Source: Pedobacter sp. HDW13 (GTDB lineage Bacteria > Bacteroidota > Bacteroidia > Sphingobacteriales > Sphingobacteriaceae). From it: DNA of 64,000 bases. The notes under the pieces are model-generated. The model ran no database searches, had not been told where the DNA came from, and saw nothing but the letters and a program-made list of their open reading frames with translations. The stretch spans positions 2,356,001 through 2,420,000 of the forward strand of contig NZ_CP049868.1 of the NCBI RefSeq assembly GCF_011303555.1, given 5' to 3'. A program made the translations under genes and the position numbers. Of the stretch, positions 44,165-55,529 are shown piece after piece; position 1 is the stretch's first letter, and each line of letters starts with the position of its first letter.

Positions 44165-47100
44165 CTATCTGATTAAATATATTACGCCCGTTTTTTTCGG
44201 AGGAGATGAATCGTAGGTCATCCCTTTCCAATCGCTGCCATTGATAAACCTGATATCTACTTTCCAATAATAAACGCCCTGTGGCTGATCCTGGCCTTTG
44301 TAAGTACCATCCCAACCCTCTAAAGGTGCACCATCGTCTAATTTGGTTGTTTCCCATAACAACTGTCCCCATTTATTGAAGATAGACATGGTCCATTCTT
44401 TTATGCCACGGCCTTTTGCCTTAAAAATCTTGATTTCGTTTTTCGCACTTGCCGGCATAAAGGAGTTCGGAATATTTAAATAACCCGGCACGCCGATAAT
44501 CCTAACCGATTGGAACGTGCTGGCAGTACAACCTTCCTTGTTCAATACTTTTAAGGTTACGGTGTAAGTACCTTCGTTAGCATAAGTATGGTTGGGGTTT
44601 TGCAGGGTCGATTTAGCACCATCGCCAAAAGACCATTCCCAGCTTACGGCATCGGTGCTGGTATCTTTAAAGCCAAAGCTGTAATTCGGAATGGAAAGTT
44701 CGTTGCCCGGACTCACGGTGAAAGTTGCCACAGGAGGAGCGGCGATTTGGATGAAATTGGGTAGGGCCAAAGTATTGGTACAGCCCAGGCTGTTGGTAGT
44801 GGTTAGGCTAACGGTATAATTTACGCCCGAACCGTTGTAGGTATGTTGTGGCTCAAAGTCTGTAGAAGTTGGAGAACCATCGCCAAAATCCCATACATAT
44901 CCAACTGCGCCAACGCTGGTGTTTTTAAACTTTACCACAAGATTGGTACAGCCAACGGTTTTGTCGGCCATAAAACCGACAGTTGGTTGTGGTAATATAG
45001 TTACGGTTTCGCTTGTCGAATTTGTAGAACAGTCGTTTTTTGCATCAAGCTTAATCGTATATCTACCTGGTTTGGTGAAAAGGTGTGGGAAAACACCGGT
45101 AGTAGTAGAAAAGGCTGTGCTGATTTCACCGGTATCTTCGTTGGTAAAGGTGTAGATGAAGCTGCTTGCGCCACTCGTATTATTGATGAAGTTTACGGTA
45201 AAGGGTGCACAACCGCTCTTCTCGTTTCCGTTTACCACCAGTTCGGGAATGATGTTGTTTGGCGAAACCCTGATGACCACCGGAGTGGCATTTACTTCAC
45301 CACAGCCATTTTTGGCAGTCATGGTTACCGTAAAATCTTTTACCACCAATGTTGTAAAAGTGTGACTTACAGTTTGTCTGTCGGTGTAAGTTTCGGGGCA
45401 CTACCATCACCAAAATTGTAGGTGTAGGTGGTTCCGGTGCTTTCTGGCCCGGTATTGGTAAAGTTTACTAGTAAATCAGCACAACCTGTTGTTTTATCAG
45501 GAGAAAACAGGGCAACAGGTTTGGCATGTACAATAACCGTAGCGGTTGTTATCACCGGCGGACCACATGGTGAGGTTGTTGTTAGTGTAATGTTATAGGT
45601 TTTGTCTTTCCCTGTTGGATCGGCCAGGAAAGTTATTGCTGCTGGCTGGGCAAGGGTAGAAGATTGCCCGTTGCCGAAATTCCATGAGTATGTTGCGCCG
45701 TTAAGCGGAGTAGTGGTATTGGTAAAGGTAACACCACTGAGCGGATCACAACCTTCGGTTACGCTTTGTGTAAAGGACGATGTAACGATGGGTAAGGTGG
45801 TAAATACTTCGCTTTTTTCGTCAGGGTTACAGCTCAGGCTGCTGGTTACCACGAGCTTTATGGTTACACTTTCATTGCCATTGGAAATGGTATAACCAGG
45901 AAATGCAGTGCCGGTTCCAATTTGTACGTTGTTGGCAAACCAGGTGTAGGTTGCATTGCGGTCGGGATATAATGTAGCCGCTACATTGGTTGCATCGAGC
46001 CTAAAAGGAGCACAGCCAGTGTTGGTTGTGTAAGTTATTTCGGCTTTTGCATGTGGGTTTACCGTTATTTTAGTCTCGTTACTCAAATTACCCGAGCAGG
46101 CTCCGCTGGCCACTGCACGTCGGTAATAGATGGTTGCAGCTGGCGTTGGTGGGTTAAAGCTAATGCCTGTAGCACCCAGTATATCGCTCCAGGCAGTTCC
46201 GTTTATACTCGATTGCCATTGGTAAGTATAGGTACCACTGCCACCTGCAGGCGCAGAACCAGTAAGCGGCGCTGCCGGCGAGCCCACACAAATGTTCTGG
46301 TCGGCGCTGATGGTATTATTGGTTAAGCCCGGTAACACATTAACCTGTATCGTGTTGCTAAACGAAGTACAGATGGTACTGTTTACTAGTCGCCTGAAAT
46401 AGGTAGAAGTGGTAGCCGTTGTGGTTAAATCTTTATTAATGGCCGAAGGGATATTGGTCCAGGTACTGCCATCGGGGCTGCTTTGCCACTGATATGTATA
46501 GGTGCCTGTACCTCCGGTAGGTGTATCGCCGGTTACGGTAGTGTTCTGGCCTGCGCAAACAGGTGCGGCCGATGCATTAATGGTATTGCTAACTGGCGGA
46601 TAATAGGTAATGGTTACATCATCGGTAGAAGGAGGGCAGCCGCCAAAACCGGTAATGGTCCACCTGAAAGTATAAGTTTGGCCAGGTACAACACCGGTAA
46701 CAGCGGTATTAAATAAGGATGCGTCGGTAAATACCACACCGGTTTGTCCGGAGGTTAGTGTCCAGATACCCGTGTTGGGTGCCGGATTATTTCCATTTAA
46801 GGTAATACTGTTACCACTGCATAAGCTTTGATCGGAGCCCGCATTGGCCGCCACTGTACCTGGGTTTACGGTAATGGTGGTTATGGTAGAAAGGGCTTCG
46901 GCACAGCTTCCGCTTTGTACTACCGCGCGGTATTGGGTTGTAACGGTAAGGTTGGTAAATACATAAGGGTTGGTTGTAGCGGTAACTGTCGACCAGTTTG
47001 TTCCGTTATCAACCGAGCGTTCCCAGCGGATAATGTTGCCTACCTGTCCGCTTAGCGTAATGTTTCCTCCATTGGTACCTGAGCAAACACTTGCATCGCC

Positions 47101-50100
47101 TGCAGTAGTGCCGCCTACACTCAGCGGGTTAACGGTTATTTGTACTTCATCAAAAGAACTTGAACAGCCAGCGTCGCTGATGGTCCACCGCAATACATAG
47201 GAATTGCCTGCCGACAGGCCCGAAATCTGGGTGTTGTTTTGGGTGTCATCGGCAAAGGTTATAGTGGTAGGGGCAGATGTGATTGTCCATTTACCCGTTC
47301 CCACAACCGGGTTGTTTCCTTTTAGGGTGTAAGTAGTTTGGTTACAGATGGCCTCATCCAGACCTGCGTTAGCCGGTGTTACGCTGGGTAATATGGTTAT
47401 GGTTACTGTAGCAGTAGTACCGGGACAGCCATTGGCAGATACAGGTATAACCGTATACATTACTGTTCCGGGGCTAGTGCCCGAATTGGTTAAAATATCG
47501 TTAATCTGGTTCCCTGCTGCGGCAACAGGCCTGTTGGTATTGCCGGTTATGGCACCGGTTATAGTACTGGTATAAGTATAATTTACCCCTGCCAGGTTTG
47601 CGGAAAGGGTTATGCCGGCTGCAGTTGCATTACAAATGCTGGTGCTTAGAGGAGTGGCTGTGGCTATTGGGTTTGGCGTTATGGTTACGGTAAGGTTGAA
47701 AGCTGTACCATCGCAGCCATCTTTGTGCGGTACAATCACGTAAGTTACTACCGCATCGTTGCTGGCATCTGTATTGGTTATGATATCGTTAATATCGCCG
47801 GTTCCACTGGCGCTATAGCCTGTTGCATTTGGGGTTCCGGTGGCTGTCCAGGTGTAGGTAACACCGGTTACAGCCGAGGTTGGCGTATAAGCCACGCTTT
47901 TTCCGGTACAGATGGTTTTGGTTGCTGCACTGGTAAGGCTGATGTTTTGTTTGATAGTTAAAATAATATCATCATCAATCTGGTTACAGGGAGCAGGCAA
48001 AGTGGTTGTAGCCCGCAATTTTAAAGTCACTGTTCCTGCTGCTTTTTCGGCTGCGGATGGGGTGTAAACGGCGTTTAAATCGTTTCTGTTTGTGCTAAAT
48101 GTACCTGTTCCACCTACCCAGCTTTGGCTTGAAGTCGTACCTGTTACCGCACCTGCCAGCGTAAAGCCCGGATCGTTAAAGCAAATGCTTTGATCGGGGC
48201 CTGCATTAACCACAGGAGCCGTGCTGAATGTGAGGATCTGGGTATCGGTTACCGTTCCACAGTTATTTTTATGTGTAACCGTAACCGTGTAAGTATCGTA
48301 GCTATCGAATTTAATGGATGGATATTTAGAATTGGCAGTTGTACCGCCTGCAAAGCTGTAGGTGCCTCCGCTGGCTGCACTAACCGTCCAGGTATAGGTA
48401 TCGGCCAGATCTTTTGCAGTACCTGAAAGCGTGGTTTTGGTAGGGCCGGTGGTGGTATTGTTAAAATCGTAAGTAGATAAGTTACAAACGGTAATATCAG
48501 GCGAAAGAATGGCGACCGGCGTTGCATTTACCACTACAGTTTGCGCTGGGGTGGTAACCACGCCGCATGATGGGGTCGAAATGCTTAGTATGATGGTATA
48601 GATACCCGGATTGGTAAAATTAAATTCAGGTTCTTTACTTGTTGCGTTAGTGCCGTTGGCGTAAGTTACTGCAGGTGTTACCGACCACGAATAGGTATTG
48701 GCCGCATTGCAAATGTTATCTAACACCGAATTATCAGTAGGTTTTAATGTGCCGGGAGCACAAATGGTTGTTGCTGGTAGGGTGAAATCTGGTTTAGGTG
48801 GATCCTGGATACAGATTTCATGGGAAACAGGGGCAGCATCACAATTACTAGTCTTATTTATAGATGTCAAGGTGATGGTGTAACTGCCATGGCTTGGGAA
48901 CTTATAGACAAAGTTAAATGACTTAGGTTTATCAATCTCTTGAATTACACCATTAACAGACCAGTTATAGCGGATATCGTTAGGTGTACAAGCCGGGCTA
49001 TTAGTAGTTGGATTTTCGCCTAGCGTGGAAGTGTTAACAAAAACAACATCACTATTGGTACATGCAGGTGTATTATATACGAACGAATTCTCAGGTTTTA
49101 CAACCACCTTTGCCGAAGAAGAAACCGGCGTACCTAAAGAAGAACAAAAATCGTTTGACACTTTAATTGATACGTCGAAGGCGTTATAAATGGTTCCGGC
49201 GCTAGAAGTAGATACACTTCCGCAGGAAGATTTGGTATAGATATGTGATACTTTGCCACTATTAGCAATAATTTCGCAAAGGGTATAGGTTGAGGTGGTT
49301 TGGTCGCCCCAAATAATGGTATAAATATCGCCCGGAAAATTGTATTGAATACCCGAACTCGAAGTAATGTCTACGTTAAATGTAAATGCATCTAATGGTA
49401 AGCATTTTATATCGTTACCAGTGTTGGCAAAAGCTGTTACGGTCTTATTATTAATCAATAAGTAAGCTTTAGTGGCCACCGTACCATCTGGCATTACCGC
49501 TTTAGTATAAATTGTATAATGCGCTTGTTGTGCAGTGAAACTCTGTATGGCAGTTGGGAAAGAAATAAGGGTTGGGCTTCCTCCATTTACCTCATCAGTT
49601 ACAGTGGCTGTGAAAGTACTATTAGTGGTCGATTCATTCTTTAAGAAAAAGGGATTGCTCGCTCTACTGGTACAGGTACCAAAAGTTTCATCATTGGCTG
49701 CATTTAGCAAGGTAGAGGTTAATTTCGCTTCCACGGGAGCACCGGCTTTAACTTCAAATGTTGTTGAGGCAGTACTTGTGAATGCTGGAGTTGTAGATTT
49801 AATTCTAACTTGGTAGCCTGTACCTGGCGTAAGAACAGCTGGAAGTTTTCCGTTAATGTAAGTACTGTAAAAACCGTTATAGGTACCAATCAGGGTTTCG
49901 GCGGCAAAACTTCCGTTCTGATCAGAAAGATAAAGCTGAAACTGGTTTCCCTGTGTGGCACAACCAGAGGTAATGTTAAATGGAACACCGATGGTGCTGC
50001 CCGGAGTAAAAGGGCCGGCATCTACTACACCGATATTAACCTGCGAAAAACATACTGACGTATAAAACAATGCCCCAAAAAAGAGGACAAAAAAATGCCA

Positions 50101-50124
50101 TTTCCTTTTACAACGAATCTTCAT
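44165..50124 (-). pseudogene. Giant T9SS type B-sorted adhesin-like PKD/Ig protein, frameshifted near 45396
   Basis: Two frames encode one protein of about 1986 residues: 5960 bases plus one missing base is 1987 codons. N-terminal signal peptide (WHFFVLFFGALFYTSVCFSQ), then many Ig/PKD-like domains with recurring YTYQWQSSPDGSTW and TFRWTITGFGGCPPSTDDV units. PKD repeats follow (YSWNFGNGQSST, YVWDFGDGSPTST, WEWSFGDGAKST), and the C-terminus is a gliding-motility-associated/type B sorting domain (IPNSFMPASAKNEIKIF, then WDGTYKGQDQPQGVYYWKV). The break lies in GCCCCGAAACT on the minus strand; a fifth C restores FGDGSAPETYTDRQTVSHTF. It is probably secreted through T9SS and surface-bound. It pairs with porP/sprF downstream. 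Confidence 0.88.
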
Positions 50125-50349
50125 AAATCTCTAACACTAGGGAATGATTTTATTGCGTTCTGGAAGTTATAGCTGTGTAACTTGCTTAATCTGTTTCCAA
50201 GGCTGGGTTCAGACGTAAGACGCGTCAATAAATATTCGGTGCAAAGAACGTAATTTTTGCATTACATCTGCAAAATTTTACACCAACATTAACTAAATGA
50301 GCAGGTTATATCGCTTGTTAAATCTGGTTTTACGGGGCAAAAGGGCATA

Positions 50350-50381
50350 AAAAACCCCAAGGCTTTATCTCCTTGAGGGCA
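50350..50381 (-). terminator. Terminator after groL
   Basis: On the minus strand CCTCAAGG and CCTTGGGG form the stem around AGATAAAG, followed by TTTTTT. Confidence 0.82.
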
Positions 50382-50417
50382 TATTTTTACACGAAATTGT
50401 TTCGTTATGGATTGGTA

Positions 50418-52052
50418 TTACATCATACCGCCCATACCGCCGCCGCCCATTGGAGGCATTGGAGCACCACCTTCTTCAGGCTCGTCTGCTAAAACAACTT
50501 CAGTAGTTAATAACATTGCTGCAATAGATGCTGCGTTTTCTAATGCTACACGGCTTACTTTAGTTGGATCGATAACACCGGCACCAATTAAGTTTTCGTA
50601 AACACCAGTACGGGCATTGTAACCGTAATCAGCAGTACCTTCTTTAACTTTTTGTACCACGATAGAACCTTCGATACCTGCGTTTTCGCAAATCTGACGT
50701 AATGGCTCTTCAATAGCACGGCGGATGATCTGGATACCAGTGTTTTCGTCTTCGTTAGCACCTTTTAAATCAGCGATAGAAGCTACAGCGCGGATGAAAG
50801 CAACACCACCACCAGCAACAATACCTTCTTCTACAGCCGCACGGGTTGCATGTAAAGCATCATCAACACGGTCTTTTTTCTCTTTCATTTCAACCTCACT
50901 TGCTGCACCAACGTAAAGAACTGCAACACCGCCAGCTAATTTAGCCAAACGCTCTTGTAATTTTTCTTTATCGTAATCAGAAGTAGTAGTTTCGATTTGC
51001 GCTTTAATCTGGTTAACACGGGCTTTAATATCTTCAGTGTTACCTGCACCGTTAATTACAGTTGTATTGTCTTTATCAACAACAACTTTCTCGGCAGAAC
51101 CTAAGTAAGTTAAATCAGCATTTTCTAATTTGTAACCTCTTTCTTCCGAAATAACAGTACCACCAGTTAAAATAGCGATGTCTTCTAACATTGCTTTTCT
51201 TCTGTCGCCGAAACCTGGAGCTTTAACAGCCACAACTTTCAGTGAACCACGGATTTTGTTTACTACCAAAGTAGCTAAAGCTTCACCATCTAAATCTTCA
51301 GAAATGATTACTAATGGTTTACCAGTTTGAACAGTTTTTTCTAAAACCGGCAACAATTCTTTCATGTTGCTGATTTTTTTATCGTAGATTAAAATGTAAG
51401 GGCTGTCTAGTTCAGCTTCCATTTTATCTGCATTGGTAACGAAGTAAGGAGATAGATAACCTCTATCAAACTGCATACCTTCTACTGTTTTTACTTCAGT
51501 TTCAGTACCTTTTGCTTCTTCAACAGTAATTACACCATCTTTACCTACTTTGCTCATTGCCTCAGCAATTAACGAACCGATTACCTCGTCGTTATTAGCC
51601 GAAATAGAAGCAACCTGTTTAATTTTGTTGTTGTCTTCGCCAACGGTTTGCGATTGAGTTTTTAAGTTTTCTACAACAGCAGCAACAGCTTTGTCGATAC
51701 CGCGTTTTAAATCCATTGGATTTGCACCAGCAGCAACGTTTTTAATACCAGTAGTAATAATAGCCTGCGCTAAAACGGTAGCAGTAGTAGTACCATCACC
51801 AGCAATATCAGCTGTTTTAGAAGCTACTTCTTTAACCATTTGAGCACCCATGTTCTCAACTGCATCTTTCAATTCGATTTCTTTAGCAACAGTAACACCA
51901 TCTTTGGTGATTGCCGGTGAACCGAATTTTTTATCGATAATTACGTTACGTCCTTTTGGACCTAAGGTTACTTTTACTGCATTTGCAAGAATATCAACAC
52001 CTCTTTTCAGGGCGTCGCGTGCTTCTACGTTATATTTTACTTGTTTAGACAT
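50418..52052 (-). CDS. groL: 60 kDa chaperonin GroEL
   Basis: A 544-residue chaperonin subunit that assembles as a double heptamer and folds proteins with GroES. It is collinear with Gro[37 protein letters not shown] (ATP-binding), [36 protein letters not shown], and a Gly/Met-rich tail (GGGGMGGMM). It lies about 100 bases behind groS on the same strand. Confidence 0.98.
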   Translation of the reverse strand: MSKQVKYNVEARDALKRGVDILANAVKVTLGPKGRNVIIDKKFGSPAITKDGVTVAKEIELKDAVENMGAQMVKEVASKTADIAGDGTTTATVLAQAIITTGIKNVAAGANPMDLKRGIDKAVAAVVENLKTQSQTVGEDNNKIKQVASISANNDEVIGSLIAEAMSKVGKDGVITVEEAKGTETEVKTVEGMQFDRGYLSPYFVTNADKMEAELDSPYILIYDKKISNMKELLPVLEKTVQTGKPLVIISEDLDGEALATLVVNKIRGSLKVVAVKAPGFGDRRKAMLEDIAILTGGTVISEERGYKLENADLTYLGSAEKVVVDKDNTTVINGAGNTEDIKARVNQIKAQIETTTSDYDKEKLQERLAKLAGGVAVLYVGAASEVEMKEKKDRVDDALHATRAAVEEGIVAGGGVAFIRAVASIADLKGANEDENTGIQIIRRAIEEPLRQICENAGIEGSIVVQKVKEGTADYGYNARTGVYENLIGAGVIDPTKVSRVALENAASIAAMLLTTEVVLADEPEEGGAPMPPMGGGGMGGMM

Positions 52053-52154
52053 TTTAAGATTTATTTTAAAGTTTTAATGCTTGAAGGTTGAAATGTTTCA
52101 GTCCCTCGATTTATATCACATTGCAACATTTAAACGTTACAACATTTCAATTCC

Positions 52155-52445
52155 TTATCCTACAACAGCGTAGATGTCAGTTTCGCGCATAATCAGGTAA
52201 TCTTTACCTTCGTAAGGGAACTCAGTACCGCCGTATTTACCATAAATTACAACATCGCCAACTTTTACGCTAGCTTTTTTACCTTCAGCATCTTCTTCAG
52301 AAACAGAAACTACAGTTCCTTTAGATGGTTTTTCTTTAGCAGTATCAGGAATATACAAACCTGATGCAGTTTTTTCTTCTGCTGCAGCCGGTTCAACTAT
52401 TACTCTGTTCGAACTGCCAGCAATTGGTTTAAGGTTTAACGCCAT
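52155..52445 (-). CDS. groS: 10 kDa co-chaperonin GroES
   Basis: A 96-residue co-chaperonin that caps GroEL. The mobile loop region and the conserved KPSKGTVVSVSEEDAEGKKA and VKVGDVVIYGKYGGTEFPY segments are present. It is the first gene of the groS-groL operon. The upstream region has no CIRCE inverted repeat that I can see, so HrcA control is not indicated. The 100-base spacer to groL holds CGTTACAACATTTCA, shared with 61.97 kb. Confidence 0.96.
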   Translation of the reverse strand: MALNLKPIAGSSNRVIVEPAAAEEKTASGLYIPDTAKEKPSKGTVVSVSEEDAEGKKASVKVGDVVIYGKYGGTEFPYEGKDYLIMRETDIYAVVG

Positions 52446-52653
52446 AACTTTTATTATTTTTTATTTTGATTTTGTTTTTTAACTAGGCATACAATTAACA
52501 CTTTTTATGCCAATAGGTTTTCAGGGACAAATTTTCACCAAACTGTCAAACTTTTCATGCTAATTGCTTGTGGGCGTGTCAGCATGGCAGTAAGTTTTGA
52601 TTCCTTAAGCCCGGAAATTAAGGTTTGCCCCATTCTTCCGGAGTTTGGCGAAT

Positions 52654-53418
52654 TTATTCATAAGTTTTCTCTGTTAAGTATTTCCAATATCTTTTAGGTA
52701 CATGTTGCACGTGTAATTTTGTGTTTTTTCTGGCTACAATGTTAGCGCTTTTAAAATAATCTTTCCAAAGGGCCGCATAAAGCGCTTCATTTTCGTCCAT
52801 CAGTGCAGGGGCGGGCTTTTGCTTGTTAATCCCTTCGGCAAAACCAATTGTGATTTCTGTTACCGTATCTAAATTGTAGTGTAAACCATATTTGCGCTTT
52901 AAATCATAAATTATCCATTGCTGATCGGCATAACGGTTTTTAAAATGATTGGAAATTAAAGGCAGCACATTAAAGTCGGGATCAATACCGGCATAAAATA
53001 AACCATCACCTGTTTTTTGAAACCGGATAAAGGCCTCCATCCGGTGTTTCTCGCGCTCTACACTTTTGGCATATTTAGCAAGCGCCATTACGTGTTCGTT
53101 GCCATAATTGCCCTCCGCACCGGCGGCCTGCTTAAAAATATAAACCGAAAAATGAAAGAGGTGGTTATAGGCCTCCAGGATTTCGGATAAATAAGTGCAG
53201 TAAAATTTGCGCAAGCCTGCTTTCGTCAGTTTCTTTTGAAGCCCCAGCCAAACACGGTCGGCTTTTGAAGCATCGGTGATCACCGTAAAACTTTCGGCAA
53301 AGGCTTCGGGCTGAAACATTTCGAATGATTTGAGCACAACCTTGCCGGGTTTGCGTTCAAACCATTCGAAAACAGCTGTTAAGAGTCCAGGTAGGGAACC
53401 GTCGAAGATGTAGATCAT
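52654..53418 (-). CDS. TIGR03915-type probable DNA metabolism protein (DUF4130)
   Basis: A 254-residue soluble protein of the DUF4130/TIGR03915 family: MIYIFDGSLPGLLTAVFEWF start, ARFGLQ-like helical core, PLISNHFKNRYADQQWIIYDL and a C-terminal YFKSANIVARKNTKLHVQHVPKRYWKYLTE. The family is almost always encoded next to the radical-SAM family TIGR03916, as here. The pair is predicted to act in DNA repair or modification, but its chemistry is not known. A 136 bp inverted-repeat element separates the two genes. Confidence 0.85.
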   Translation of the reverse strand: MIYIFDGSLPGLLTAVFEWFERKPGKVVLKSFEMFQPEAFAESFTVITDASKADRVWLGLQKKLTKAGLRKFYCTYLSEILEAYNHLFHFSVYIFKQAAGAEGNYGNEHVMALAKYAKSVEREKHRMEAFIRFQKTGDGLFYAGIDPDFNVLPLISNHFKNRYADQQWIIYDLKRKYGLHYNLDTVTEITIGFAEGINKQKPAPALMDENEALYAALWKDYFKSANIVARKNTKLHVQHVPKRYWKYLTEKTYE

Positions 53419-53438
53419 AGGTACTTTTTTCGTTAAAT

Positions 53439-53574
53439 TGTCATGCTGAACGCAGTGAAGAATCTCTTTTCTATAAGTCAGATTACCTGGTATTTATAAA
53501 CGTTAAGTCCTGTGGTAATAGGAGTCAATAACCGTCCCGAGCATTGCAGATTCTTCACTGCGTTCAGCATGACA
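53439..53574. repeat. MITE-like inverted-repeat element
   Basis: The left end 53439-53465 and right end 53548-53574 are perfect 27-base inverted repeats (left arm begins TGTCATGCTGAACGCAGTGA). The 82-base interior is AT-rich and encodes nothing. It belongs to the GTCATGCTGAACG repeat type and can fold into a long hairpin between two same-strand genes, with possible terminator or RNA-stability effects. Confidence 0.88.
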
Positions 53575-53579
53575 GCAGA

Positions 53580-54836
53580 TTAAAACAAAAGCATCTGGTT
53601 GTTATCTGTTTTTAAATATTTGCTTTTACTTTCGGCCAGGATAAAGGCTTTAATCTGGGTGCCCTGATAATCTCTTAACTGATAGGGGCTATCGGCACAA
53701 ACTATAAAATGCCGTGCTTTATTGTAGGCAATGCCTATTTTCTTAAGTTGGTCAATCCTCAGTTTTCCAAATTTGCGGGCCTGAACAATTTTTTGGGCCG
53801 ACATTACCCCAATCCCCGGAACGCGCAAAATCATTTTGTAATCGGCCTGATTAATATCGACCGGAAAATGTTGCATGTTGCGGATGGCCCAGCTCAATTT
53901 GGGGTCGATATCTACATCGAGGTTTGGGTTGGCATCGTTTAAAATTTCCTGAACCTTAAAGCCGTAGAAACGCATCAGCCAATCGGTTTGGTACAGGCGG
54001 TTTTCTCTTAATAATGGCGGTTGTGTGCCTAAAACCGGCATTCGGCTGTCGTTGCTAATGGGCACATAACCCGAATAGTACACTCTTTTTAGCGAGAAGT
54101 TTTTGTAAAAGGCATTTGCGGTATACATAATGTCCTTATCACTTTCTGGTGTTGCGCCGATAACCATTTGGGTACTTTGCCCGGCAGGTACGAATTTCGG
54201 AATATGCTTAATCAGTTTTTTATCGGCCGAAAACTGGGTAATCTGCTTTTGTACAAATTCGAGGGGCTTAATTACATCGGCATGGTTTTTTTCGGGGGCG
54301 AGCAGTTTAAGACCGGCTTCGGTAGGCATTTCTAAATTGATGCTCATTCTGTCGGCATATAAGCCCGCCTCTTTAATTAGCTCATCGCTGGCACCTGGAA
54401 TGGTTTTTAGGTGGATATAACCATTGTAGTTTTGTTCTAAACGCAGTTTCTTAACAACAAGCAGTAAGCGTTCCATCGTAAAATCGGCGTTTTTAAAAAT
54501 CCCTGAGCTTAAAAACAGGCCTTCAATATAATTACGCCGGTAAAAGTTCATGGTCAGGTCTACCACCTCATCAACGGTAAAGGCAGCGCGCTTGATGTCG
54601 TTGCTTTTCCGCGAAACACAGAACAAACAATCGTATATGCAGTGATTGGTAAGCAGGATTTTTAGCAGGGATACGCACCTGCCATCTTCAGTATAGGTAT
54701 GGCAAATGCCCGATACATGGCTGTTGCCAAGACCTTTATTGTCATTTTTTCTTGTGCCGCCGCTTGATGAACAAGAAACATCATATTTAGCGGCGTCAGC
54801 AAGAATATTCAGCTTTTCACGAATCCTGTCAGACAT
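53580..54836 (-). CDS. Putative DNA modification/repair radical SAM protein (TIGR03916)
   Basis: About 418 residues from ATG 54836; a TTG eight codons upstream was rejected because the family begins near MSDRIREKLNILADAAKYDV. The radical-SAM cluster is Cys66-x3-Cys70-x2-Cys73 (TNHCIYDCLFCVSRKSND). An additional N-terminal cysteine group (CSSSGG, GICHTYTEDGRC) may bind another cluster. The C-terminus carries a helix-hairpin-helix segment (LRVPGIGVMSAQKIVQARKFG), a DNA-binding signature. With the DUF4130 partner it forms a two-gene DNA-associated system whose substrate is unknown. Confidence 0.9.
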   Translation of the reverse strand: MSDRIREKLNILADAAKYDVSCSSSGGTRKNDNKGLGNSHVSGICHTYTEDGRCVSLLKILLTNHCIYDCLFCVSRKSNDIKRAAFTVDEVVDLTMNFYRRNYIEGLFLSSGIFKNADFTMERLLLVVKKLRLEQNYNGYIHLKTIPGASDELIKEAGLYADRMSINLEMPTEAGLKLLAPEKNHADVIKPLEFVQKQITQFSADKKLIKHIPKFVPAGQSTQMVIGATPESDKDIMYTANAFYKNFSLKRVYYSGYVPISNDSRMPVLGTQPPLLRENRLYQTDWLMRFYGFKVQEILNDANPNLDVDIDPKLSWAIRNMQHFPVDINQADYKMILRVPGIGVMSAQKIVQARKFGKLRIDQLKKIGIAYNKARHFIVCADSPYQLRDYQGTQIKAFILAESKSKYLKTDNNQMLLF

Positions 54837-54927
54837 AGGTAGATGTTTTAATACTAACAAAGATAGTTAAAAACTAAAAATATTAGTATTTTAATGGTCG
54901 TAATCCTATTCTGTTCGGGAATATTAA

Positions 54928-55455
54928 TTAAAAGCTGTTTGAAGGTTGTAATTTACCGTTTAGCGGTAATTGACTGCCGATGTGGTAATTTTCCTGGTAA
55001 TGTTCCAGTTCTGAAAAAAAGCGATCGGCTTCGGCTTCAAGATCGTTTACGGGATTAAAGTTTGCCACAAAGTTTGGGTGCTTAAATTCGATCTGGTAAT
55101 AATAACCACCGTTATTGTTATCGAACAATTCGGTTACCCGGCTAACATTTTCCCAGCCCGAAAAAAAATCGGTCCGGCGGTATAGTAAAGAAGTACTTTT
55201 TAATTTAAAGCCAATGCCATCATCACCGATTAATACTTCGCTGCGCACAAAAACAAGTGTTTTAGTTACCCAGAAGAGCATCAGCGCCATCGAAACTATA
55301 GAAAGGAAAACCAGCATTAACACCATTCCTTCCGAAAGCGAAGTAAACAAACCAAAAATGCAGTACATCACTAACGATATGAACAGCAGTGGAAAGCCAA
55401 TCATAGCAATCAGCATCACATTGTTTTTGTGATATTTTAGTTTGTAGACGTGCAT
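54928..55455 (-). CDS. Membrane protein, function unknown
   Basis: A 175-residue protein with two membrane segments (about residues 12-35 and 42-65) and a soluble C-terminal domain resembling a PH-like fold (LIGDDGIGFKLKSTSLLYRRTDFFSGWENVSRV). The membrane-plus-PH-like layout is common in small Bacteroidota proteins with no known role. It stands alone between the radical-SAM gene and the HD hydrolase gene. Confidence 0.68.
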   Translation of the reverse strand: MHVYKLKYHKNNVMLIAMIGFPLLFISLVMYCIFGLFTSLSEGMVLMLVFLSIVSMALMLFWVTKTLVFVRSEVLIGDDGIGFKLKSTSLLYRRTDFFSGWENVSRVTELFDNNNGGYYYQIEFKHPNFVANFNPVNDLEAEADRFFSELEHYQENYHIGSQLPLNGKLQPSNSF

Positions 55456-55529
55456 GGCTTTAATTTTTGTAAAGTTAAGCCGGTATGCATGCCTTTGAAA
55501 TACTTAGTTTTAGGTATTTTTCCTTTAGA

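Noticed and set aside
44919-50058. Several plus-strand open frames opposite the giant T9SS gene
   Set aside because: They mirror low-complexity Thr/Ser/Val coding on the minus strand and show no family features.
52446-52600. CIRCE/HrcA operator upstream of groS
   Set aside because: No TTAGCACTC-N9-GAGTGCTAA sequence was found in the upstream region.
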